From positions 806,001 through 870,000 of the forward strand of contig NZ_JADBEB010000001.1 in assembly GCF_014874095.1 (NCBI RefSeq): DNA of 64,000 nt, given 5' to 3'. The notes beneath the pieces were generated by a model that saw only the letters and a list, made by a program, of their open reading frames with translations, was not told the origin of the DNA and searched no databases. Position numbers and translations under genes: made by a program. How positions within the stretch are numbered: position 1 is the first letter of the stretch; each line of letters starts with the position of its first letter. The DNA comes from Plantactinospora soyae (GTDB lineage: Bacteria > Actinomycetota > Actinomycetes > Mycobacteriales > Micromonosporaceae). Positions 58,401-64,000 of the stretch are shown one piece after another.

Positions 58401-61342
58401 TCGACCCGACCAACCTGACCGGGATCACCGGGTTCCGGTTCCGGGCCTCCTCGGCCGGCGGCGGCGCCCGGATCGAGGTACGGGCCGGTGCGGTCGACGG
58501 CCCGGTACTGGCCACCGCCACCGTGCCGGACACCGGCGGCTGGCAGACCTTCACCAACGCCTCGACCGAACTGGCCGCCCCGAGCACGGCGAGCGGACCG
58601 CTGTTCTTCGTGGCCCGCAACCCGGTCGGAGCCAGCGGCACCGGCGCGATCCTCAACGTCAACTGGGTCGACTTCCTCGGCCGGGGCGTCACCGAGAACG
58701 CCCCGCCGACGGTGGCGGTCAGCGCCACCCCGACCACCGGCACCGCGCCGGTCGCGGTGAGCTTCGACGGCACCGCCACGGACGCCGAGGGCGACAACCC
58801 GCTGACGTACGCCTGGGACTTCGGTGACGGCGGTACGTCGAGCAGCCCCGACGCCAACCACACGTACACCGCCCCGGGGAACTTCACCGCGACCCTGACC
58901 GTGACCGACGCACGTGGCGCCCAGTCGTCGGCGTACGTGACGGTGAAGGTGGAGGCGCCGAACACCTCGTGCTTCGGGGCCCGCTCGGACGAGTTCACCG
59001 GTACCGCGCTGGAGAAGGCGCGGTGGTCGACGGTGGTCCGGGAGAACCAGCTGTACGCGGTCCGGGACGGCGCCCTGGTGCTGCCGACCTCGGTCGGCGA
59101 CCTGTACGGCACCCGCAACGACGCCACCAACCTCGTGCTGCAACCCGCCCCGAGCGGAAGCTGGCAGGCCACCACGAAGCTGAACCTGGCGGCGGCGGCG
59201 GACTACCAGCAGGCCGGTCTGATCGTCTACGGCGACGACGACAACTACGCCAAGCTGGACCTGCTCTACGGGGGCAGCAGCCGGGTCGAGTTCATCCGGG
59301 AAACCGCCGGTACGCCGCGCAACGATGCGGCCGACTCGGTGGCGGCACCGGCCGGCGGCACGATCCACCTGCGGCTGACCAGCGACGGGACGAACCTGAC
59401 GGCGGCCTACTCGGCCGACGGGCAGACCTTCACCCCGATCGGGCGGCCGGCGGCACTGGCCGGCATCGAGGCACCGAAGGTGGGGCTGTTCGCGCTGAAC
59501 GGCGGCACCGTCGCCCCGGTGATCGACGCCAGCTTCGACTGGTTCCAGATCACCCCCGACGAGCCCGCCGGACCGGTGACCCCGTCCGACGAGTTCACCG
59601 GGACCGCGCTGGACAAGTGCCGGTGGGACGGAATCGTCCGGGAGGACCCGGCGGCGTACCGGGTCGCCGACGGTGCGCTCCGGATCGACGTGCCGAACGG
59701 TGACATCTACACCGGCAACAACACCGGGCCGACGAACTTCATCCTCCAGTCCGCGCCCGAGGGCGACTGGACGATCCAGACGAGGGTCGACGGCAGCCTG
59801 CTGGACGAGCAGTACCAGCAGGGCGGGCTGATCGTGTACGGCGACGACGACAACTACCTGAAGTTCGACTTCATCGCCGACAACACGGTGGGCCAGCCGG
59901 TCAACCGGCGGATCGAGTTCCGTAGCGAGATCGCGGCGGTGGTGCAGGAGCCGCAGCCCCAGGCGACGAACCTCACCACGGCGGTGTGGCACCTGCGGCT
60001 GGCCAAGGTGGGCGACACCTACACGGCGGCGTACTCGGCCGACGGGACGACCTGGACTGAGCTGGCGCCGCTGACCAACGCCGCTCTGGGTGCCGACCCC
60101 CGGGTCGGTCTGTTCAGCCTCGGCGCCGCGCAGACCGCCTCGAAGACCGTCGCGTTCGACTACTTCCGGCTCAGTACGGAGACGGTCGACGAGGCGGCCC
60201 CGGTGACCACCGCCACCGTCTCCGGTACGCCGGTCGAGGGCTGGCACACCGGACCGGTGACGGTGACCCTCGCCGCCACCGACAACGCCGGGGGCAGCGG
60301 GGTGGCCCGGACCGAGTACCAGCTCGACGGTGCCACCACCTGGACCGCGTACGCCGAACCGGTGCAGGTCACCGGGGACGGGCCGCACACGCTGCGGTTC
60401 CGGTCGGCGGACGGTGCCGGCAACGTCGAGGAGACGAGGTCGGTCGAGGTGAAGATCGACGCCACCGCCCCGGTCAGCAGCGCGGCGTTCGCGCCGCCGA
60501 CCGACGACGGCTGGCACAGCGGCACCATCCCGGTGACGTTGACCTCGACCGACACCGGATCGGGCGTCGCCACGCTGGAGTGGTCGCTCGACGGCGGCGC
60601 CTGGACGCCGTACACCGAGCCGGTGAACGTGACCGGGGACGGGCAGCACGAGCTGCTCTACCGGGCCACCGACACCGCCGGCAACGCCGAGACGCTCAAG
60701 TCGGCGATCGTGAAGATCGACGGCGTGAAGCCGACCGTGCTGGTCTCCGGCCTGGCCGACGGCCAGCTCTACGGTGACAGCCAGGACGTCCGGGTGAACT
60801 GGTCCGCCGTCGACCCCACCTCGGGGATCAAGGCGACGGTGGGCACGCTGGACGGCCGCCCGTACCAGCCGAACACCCTGCAGGCCATGTACGAGCTGCC
60901 GCTCGGCCTGCACGAGCTGACCGTGACCGCGACGGACAAGGCCGGCAACTCGACGACCTCGACCGTACGGTTCTTCGTCACCACCTCGTTCCGGGACATG
61001 CAGATGCTGCTGGACCGGTTCAAGGCGACCGGTCGGCTGTCGGCGAAGGGGCACAAGCAGTTGTCGAACAAGCTCGCCACGGTCCGCGACGCGGAGGCGG
61101 ACGGCAACGACAACAGGGCGATCAAGCAGCTCGGTCAGTTCAAGGCACTCGCCGCGGACGCCGGGCTGGTCGCCGAGGCGGAGGTCCGGGACGTACTGGT
61201 CCGGGACGCCGACGCGATGATCGTGCGGCTCGGCGGCAGCGCCACCGCCACCGGGGTCAAGGCCAACGACGGCAGATCGGTGCAGGGCACCGGCCGGCTG
61301 ACCGAGGACCCGACCCGGGTGAAGCGGGGCGGGAAGCTGTAG
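55487..61342 (+). CDS. very large secreted ThuA / PQQ-type sugar dehydrogenase multidomain protein
   Basis: A 1951-residue exported protein from the GTG at 55487, after AAGGAG. Layout: signal peptide (cut near ASAAP, about 48); ThuA-like domain (about 64-275, LVFSKTAGFRHDAI to GGHTQQSYAEPEFLAHLLGG); PQQ-dependent glucose/sorbosone dehydrogenase-type beta-propeller (about 295-722, AMGFRNPFRIGVDP, QPGNYGWPYC); PKD (about 727-810, TYAWTFGDGGTS); a linker domain; CBM6-like domain (about 922-1060, IEDGDYWTF); second PKD; two related DUF1349/lectin-like domains (YQQAGLIVYGDDDNYAKLD and YQQGGLIVYGDDDNYLKFD); two OmpL47-type domains; and a C-terminal FIMAH-like helical domain with LLDRFKATGRLS. Substrate likely a polysaccharide or its sugars. 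Cofactor use is from the family. Confidence 0.9.
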   Translation: MSSPHRYRGTLPSSRLRHRPMRGLLGAFAAVALSTTVLVATPHAASAAPVALPAPAQVQAQADPFSVLVFSKTAGFRHDAIPAGIAAIQQLGADNGFTVDATEDGAAFTDANLDKYQAVIWLSTTGDVLDPDQQAAFERYVQAGGGYAGVHAASDTEYNWPWYGELVGAYFASHPANQQATIKVEDHAHESTKTLPDEWSRYDEWYNFRDNPRADVHVLASLDETSYAPGAGAMGADHPFAWCQDYDGGRAWYTAGGHTQQSYAEPEFLAHLLGGIQTAAGAVEADCSASLTSSFEKISLDSNTNNPMELDVAPDGRVFYIERDGRVQIIKPDTGTTVTAADLDVFTGNEDGLIGIRLDPGFATNNWVYLYYAPNGGGPRNHLSRFTVTGDTVDLASEKVVLQVDTQRNTCCHAGGSMAFDGEGNLYLATGDNTNPFESNSFAPIDERPGRQDFDAQRSSGNTNDLRGKVIRIHPEVDGSYTVPAGNLFAPGTEKTRPEIYAMGFRNPFRIGVDPQSDTLYVADYGPDAGAANPDRGPEGTVEWNIVGQPGNYGWPYCHGANYAYNDYQFPSGPSGAKFDCAAPVNNSPNNTGLTNLPPAIPATVDYDYSGNPLFPEIGGGGAPMGGPVYRYDPANTSERKWPAYYDGKAMFGEWNQNKMYAFQVTDDGKSLVDINQLFAGMTFIRPMDFEFGPDGALYLIEWGSGFGGNNDNSGIYRIEYIAGDRAPIAVATADPTSGPSPLTVAFSSEGSRDPDGGPITYAWTFGDGGTSTDANPTHTYSGPGNYTAQLTVTNDTGRTAVANVPVTVGNTAPTVSIEFPPEGGFFDWGDQVKYTVKVTDPEDGTIDCDRVKLQYFLGHDEHAHPMGEQVGCEGVVQTSLAASHGADANVFAVLEATYTDGGGAGGSAALTGRAIEQLQPKRKQAEYFAATGRAPDAVGTGDPGVQTQATTDVEGGFENIAWIEDGDYWTFDPTNLTGITGFRFRASSAGGGARIEVRAGAVDGPVLATATVPDTGGWQTFTNASTELAAPSTASGPLFFVARNPVGASGTGAILNVNWVDFLGRGVTENAPPTVAVSATPTTGTAPVAVSFDGTATDAEGDNPLTYAWDFGDGGTSSSPDANHTYTAPGNFTATLTVTDARGAQSSAYVTVKVEAPNTSCFGARSDEFTGTALEKARWSTVVRENQLYAVRDGALVLPTSVGDLYGTRNDATNLVLQPAPSGSWQATTKLNLAAAADYQQAGLIVYGDDDNYAKLDLLYGGSSRVEFIRETAGTPRNDAADSVAAPAGGTIHLRLTSDGTNLTAAYSADGQTFTPIGRPAALAGIEAPKVGLFALNGGTVAPVIDASFDWFQITPDEPAGPVTPSDEFTGTALDKCRWDGIVREDPAAYRVADGALRIDVPNGDIYTGNNTGPTNFILQSAPEGDWTIQTRVDGSLLDEQYQQGGLIVYGDDDNYLKFDFIADNTVGQPVNRRIEFRSEIAAVVQEPQPQATNLTTAVWHLRLAKVGDTYTAAYSADGTTWTELAPLTNAALGADPRVGLFSLGAAQTASKTVAFDYFRLSTETVDEAAPVTTATVSGTPVEGWHTGPVTVTLAATDNAGGSGVARTEYQLDGATTWTAYAEPVQVTGDGPHTLRFRSADGAGNVEETRSVEVKIDATAPVSSAAFAPPTDDGWHSGTIPVTLTSTDTGSGVATLEWSLDGGAWTPYTEPVNVTGDGQHELLYRATDTAGNAETLKSAIVKIDGVKPTVLVSGLADGQLYGDSQDVRVNWSAVDPTSGIKATVGTLDGRPYQPNTLQAMYELPLGLHELTVTATDKAGNSTTSTVRFFVTTSFRDMQMLLDRFKATGRLSAKGHKQLSNKLATVRDAEADGNDNRAIKQLGQFKALAADAGLVAEAEVRDVLVRDADAMIVRLGGSATATGVKANDGRSVQGTGRLTEDPTRVKRGGKL

Positions 61343-61370
61343 TCCAGGTGGTTCGGACAGTCAGGTAGAG

Positions 61371-61404
61371 GCGGGGGCGGTCACCGGGTGGTGGCCGCCC
61401 CCGC
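61371..61404 (+). terminator. hairpin after the large secreted protein gene
   Basis: GCGGGGGCGG (61371-61380) pairs with CCGCCCCCGC (61395-61404), ten perfect G/C pairs with a 14-base loop, 28 bases past the stop. No T-run follows. Confidence 0.65.
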
Positions 61405-61445
61405 ACCGGCTCCGGCGGTACGACCGCTGGGAAGGAGCTCCTCCG

Positions 61446-62057
61446 ATGCGACCTCGCACCCGACGTCGGGTACCACCAGGGCCGGCCTCCCGGCGAGATC
61501 CGGTCCGTCCACCGGGGCGCAGGCGGGGCGCCCGGGCATTCGTACCGCTGCTCTGTGCGCTCTTCCTGGCCGCCGGGCTGGCACCGGCCGCACCGGCCGC
61601 CGCGCACGGCAACAAGATCAAGCTCGCGGTCGCCGGTGACGGCGCCACCGGGATCACCGTGCGGGCCAGCTACGACGACGGCCATCCGCTGGACACCGGC
61701 GTCCGGCTGGTGGTGACCGCCGTCGCCGACGGCGGCCGGCGGGTCGGCCCGCTCCAGCTCGACCCGGCCGGTGAGGGCCAGGGCTTCTACAGCAGCGGGC
61801 CCGTCCTCATCCCCGGCCGCTGGCAGGTCACGGTCACCGCGCCCAAGCCCACCCCCGCCGAGGTACGCGTCGTCGTGCAGGCCCGCGCCGCGCAGTCCGC
61901 GCCGCCCCCGGCCTCCCCGCCGAAGCCGGTCGCGGCGGAACCTGCCGGCGGCTCCACCCGCTGGCTGTGGTGGGTGGCCGGCGCCGCCCTGACCCTCGCG
62001 GCCGCGACCACCCTCGGTGCCCTGCTGGTACGCCTCCGGCGCCGCCCGACCACCTGA
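61446..62057 (+). CDS. secreted, C-terminally anchored small protein of unknown function
   Basis: A 203-residue protein. A basic N-terminus (about 1-30) leads into a signal sequence cut near AAAHG (about residue 53). The mature part (about 54-145) is beta-rich (KIKLAVAGDGATGITVRASY and RWQVTVTAPKP), resembling CopC/FixH-like immunoglobulin folds, though no metal motif beyond the leading His is seen. A Pro/Ala-rich stretch precedes one membrane helix (about 172-193) and a basic tail. The start is the ATG at 61446, with GGAG upstream. It follows the large secreted protein on the same strand, and a functional link is plausible. Confidence 0.75.
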   Translation: MRPRTRRRVPPGPASRRDPVRPPGRRRGARAFVPLLCALFLAAGLAPAAPAAAHGNKIKLAVAGDGATGITVRASYDDGHPLDTGVRLVVTAVADGGRRVGPLQLDPAGEGQGFYSSGPVLIPGRWQVTVTAPKPTPAEVRVVVQARAAQSAPPPASPPKPVAAEPAGGSTRWLWWVAGAALTLAAATTLGALLVRLRRRPTT

Positions 62058-62135
62058 TCCCCCGCCCTGCCACCAGAAACGCCGCACCAACGCCGATCAA
62101 CCGCCCGCCAGCCCGGCCGGGTCCCGCAGCACCTC

Positions 62136-62188
62136 ACCTGGACACCAGAGGCGTAACCAACCCCCTTTGACGCCTCTGCTGTCCAGGT
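62136..62188. repeat. palindromic element, copy 1 (upstream of the nuclease-like gene)
   Basis: The arm ACCTGGACACCAGAGGCGT (62136-62154) and the arm ACGCCTCTGCTGTCCAGGT (62170-62188) pair at 18 of 19 positions around a 15-base loop. The same palindrome recurs at 63224-63276. The two copies are 1088 bases apart in the same orientation and also share CTC before and CGA after the arms. Confidence 0.9.
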
Positions 62189-62325
62189 CGACGGCCGACC
62201 GCCGTCGCTTCGGCCCGACGGGCCTGTCCCCCCGGGTACGGGCGGTCCGGGCCGAACTCGGCGGGTCGGTGGCGCGGGCGGTGGACGGGGCAGCGGAGGG
62301 GCGGACGAGCCGGCAGGCTGGCCGG

Positions 62326-63258
62326 ATGGCTCGTCCGCCCCGGATCCCGCCACGACTGGCGTTCCTGCCGCTCCGCGCCCGTACCGCCGTGGCGGAAGGG
62401 CTGATCACCCGGAGCATGTTGCGGGGACGGACCTGGCGCCGGCTACTGCCCGACGTCTACGTCCACCGTGACGGCTACCGGGAGGACGACCACCGGATGT
62501 GGTGCGACGCCGTCGCCCTCACGTTGCCGACGGGGGCGGCCATCGGCGGCGCGAGTGCCGCGTACCTGTGGGGCGTACCCCTGCTGGCCCGGGGTGCGCC
62601 GGTCACGGCACTGGTACCGGGCACCGTCCGGCCCCGCACCCGGCCACGGGTCCGGTACGCGCTCGCCAGCCTGTCCGCCGACGACGTGACCCGGTTCGGC
62701 GGGCTGCCGGTCACCACGCCGCTGCGTACCGCGTTCGACCTGGGCCGGCAGCCACCGCGTACCGAGGCGGTGGTGGCGGTGGACGCCCTGCTGAACCGCC
62801 GGCTCGTGAAGTCCGCCGCGCTCGGCGACTACCTCACCGCACATCCCGGCTGGCCCGGGGCGGCCCTGTTACGTGGGGTTCTGGGGCTGGCGGAACCGCT
62901 GAGCGAGTCACCGATGGAGACCCGTCTCCGCCTGCTGCTGCTCGACGCCGGTCTGCCGCCGCCGACGGCACAGTACGAGGTGTTCGACGCGCGGGGACGC
63001 TTCGTCGGCCGGGTCGACCTGGCCTATCCACGTTGGCATATCGCGTTGGAGTACGAGGGCGATCACCACCGCGAGCGTGCGCACTTCCGCCAGGACGTCG
63101 CCCGGCTGAACGCGCTGCGGGCCGCCGGCTGGATCGTGCTCCGTTTCATCGCCGACGACGTCCTCCGACACCCCCACCAGACCATTGCCCAGGTAACCCA
63201 TGCCATCCGGGAACGCCGGGCTCACCTGGACACCAGAGGCGTGAACGACCTCGCTTAG
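62326..63258 (+). CDS. AbiEi-like/DUF559 protein with PD-(D/E)xK nuclease-type C-terminus
   Basis: A 310-residue protein from the ATG at 62326 (MARPPRIPPRLAFLPL). The N-terminal part (about 1-100) looks like the AbiEi-type antitoxin/DNA-binding region: RTAVAEGLITRSMLRGRTWRRLL and DVYVHRDGY. The C-terminal 100 residues match DUF559/Vsr-like nucleases: FVGRVDLAYPRWHIALEYEGDHH holds the D...E-x-G core of a PD-(D/E)xK site, and LNALRAAGWIVLRFIADDVLRHP is the closing helix-strand. Known homologues are common in actinobacteria and mostly unstudied. The last seven residues and the stop lie inside palindrome copy 2, and copy 1 lies 138 bases upstream of the start. Confidence 0.8.
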   Translation: MARPPRIPPRLAFLPLRARTAVAEGLITRSMLRGRTWRRLLPDVYVHRDGYREDDHRMWCDAVALTLPTGAAIGGASAAYLWGVPLLARGAPVTALVPGTVRPRTRPRVRYALASLSADDVTRFGGLPVTTPLRTAFDLGRQPPRTEAVVAVDALLNRRLVKSAALGDYLTAHPGWPGAALLRGVLGLAEPLSESPMETRLRLLLLDAGLPPPTAQYEVFDARGRFVGRVDLAYPRWHIALEYEGDHHRERAHFRQDVARLNALRAAGWIVLRFIADDVLRHPHQTIAQVTHAIRERRAHLDTRGVNDLA

Positions 63259-63276
63259 CGCCTCTGGTGTCCAGGT
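63224..63276. repeat. palindromic element, copy 2 (over the end of the nuclease-like gene)
   Basis: ACCTGGACACCAGAGGCG (63224-63241) and CGCCTCTGGTGTCCAGGT (63259-63276) are an exact 18-bp inverted repeat around a 17-base loop that contains the stop codon of the nuclease-like gene. It could also act as that gene's terminator. Confidence 0.9.
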
Positions 63277-63295
63277 CGATGGGGCACGGGCGGGG

Positions 63296-64000
63296 TCAGA
63301 GGAGGGCGCGCAGGGCGGTGAGGTCCTCCGGGGTGGGCTGCCAGCGTGCCGCGCCGGCGTTGGCGCGTACCTGCTCGGGGGTGGTTGCCCCGGCGATCAC
63401 CGAGGTCACCGCCGGCTGGGCGGCCAGTCCGCCGATCGCCACCTCCACGGTGGACAGACCGCGCTCGCCGGCGTACTTCTCGATCGCCTCGATGGTGCCC
63501 CAGGGAGCCGAGGCGAGCCGGGCCGCGTAGCGCGGCGATGCGCCGGCCAGTCGGCTGTCCGCCGGTGGGGTGGTCCCGCGCCGGTACTTACCGGTGAGCA
63601 GCCCGTCGGCGAGCGGGAAGAACGGCAGCAGTCCGAGCCCGAACCGTTGCGCGGCCGGCACCACCTCGGCCTCGACGTCGCGCCGCAGCAGGCTGTACTC
63701 GTTCTGCGCGCTGACGAACGGCGTGAGACCCCGGGTACGCGCGGTCCAGTCCGCGTCGGCGATCTGCCAGCCGGCAAAGTTGGAGTTGCCCAGGTAGCGG
63801 ACCTTGCCGGCCCGGACGAGGTCGTCGAGCGCGCTCAGCGTCTCCTCGATCGGGGTACCCGGATCGGGCTCGTGGAACTGGTACAGGTCGATGTGGTCGG
63901 TGCCGAGCCGACGCAGCGACGCCTCCACCGCCCGTACGACGTACCGCCGGGCGCCCCGGGCACCGTGGTCCGGTCCGTTCATCCCGGACATGTCCATGCC
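63296..64000 (-). CDS. aldo/keto reductase, C-terminal part (runs off right edge)
   Basis: About 235 residues of an aldo/keto reductase; the start lies beyond the right edge. LGTDHIDLYQFHEPDPGTP is the typical strand-4 segment, GKVRYLGNSNFAGWQI and VSAQNEYSLLRRDVE follow, and FPLADGLLTGKY and SVIAGATTPEQVRANA form the NADP-binding end. The catalytic Tyr/Lys/Asp would be in the missing N-terminal part. The group is the YajO/Tas-like branch; substrate unknown. Confidence 0.88.
   Translation of the reverse strand, partial: GMDMSGMNGPDHGARGARRYVVRAVEASLRRLGTDHIDLYQFHEPDPGTPIEETLSALDDLVRAGKVRYLGNSNFAGWQIADADWTARTRGLTPFVSAQNEYSLLRRDVEAEVVPAAQRFGLGLLPFFPLADGLLTGKYRRGTTPPADSRLAGASPRYAARLASAPWGTIEAIEKYAGERGLSTVEVAIGGLAAQPAVTSVIAGATTPEQVRANAGAARWQPTPEDLTALRALL

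Noticed and set aside
55352-61054. A 1900-residue open frame on the minus strand opposite the large secreted protein gene
   Set aside because: It is rich in Val/Arg/Gly/Asp, lacks any domain, and is expected from high-GC third-position bias of the real plus-strand gene.

Overview
The window is very GC-rich throughout, with strong G/C at third codon positions, many GTG/TTG starts and actinobacterial gene pairs: a conservon, an MmpS-like domain, NnaR, and the alr/tsaE/tsaB/rimI/tsaD block. Gene content and order point to a filamentous actinomycete, most likely Micromonosporaceae. This is inference from content; no 16S rRNA or tRNA gene is present to settle it.

Layout. 1-4.7 kb: an ArsR-type regulator overlapping an MFS gene that runs off the left edge, with a palindromic operator, then a heterodimeric ABC exporter whose two halves have complementary degenerate ATP sites. 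4.8-8.8 kb: an accessory cluster with no gene of assigned function. It holds three paralogous two-helix membrane proteins, two WXG/ESX-like proteins and a protein with two YbaB-like repeats. 8.8-19.8 kb: housekeeping genes on the minus strand, namely glmS, acpS, nnrD/E, alr, a hydrolase, tsaE, ung, tsaB, rimI and tsaD, with one plus-strand acetyltransferase inserted. 20-25 kb: a Pro/Gly/Gln-rich MmpS-like protein and a DapC-like aminotransferase on the plus strand, then glmM, rpsI and rplM on the minus strand. 25-35.3 kb: nitrate assimilation. A NarK-type transporter and a methyltransferase diverge from nasC, a NasB-like flavoprotein, nirB, nirD and an NnaR-like HemD/winged-helix regulator. 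A four-half-site GlnR-type box lies just before nasC. 35.7-45.8 kb: a substrate-binding lipoprotein and permease, an SDR, a complete conservon (cvnA-D), a second binding lipoprotein and a SsuB/NrtD-type ATPase. 45.9-48.8 kb: a membrane protein with a long disordered tail. 48.9-55.1 kb: a thiamine operon on the minus strand (TPP riboswitch, thiE, thiO, thiS, thiG, tenI/thiE2, thiD, thiC). 55.5-64 kb: a very large secreted ThuA/sugar-dehydrogenase protein, a small anchored protein, a DUF559 nuclease-like gene bracketed by two copies of one palindrome, and the end of an aldo/keto reductase.

How the parts work together. NarK would import nitrate. NasC with its NasB-like partner would reduce it to nitrite and NirBD would take nitrite to ammonium; GlnR and the NnaR-like protein would control the set. 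The thi genes make both halves of thiamine phosphate under riboswitch control. TsaB, TsaD and TsaE together make the t6A tRNA modification. GlmS and GlmM feed UDP-GlcNAc, and Alr makes D-alanine, for cell wall synthesis.

The least explained parts are the 4.8-8.8 kb cluster, the palindrome-bracketed nuclease gene and the repeated ribosome-site/GTG array at the start of tenI.
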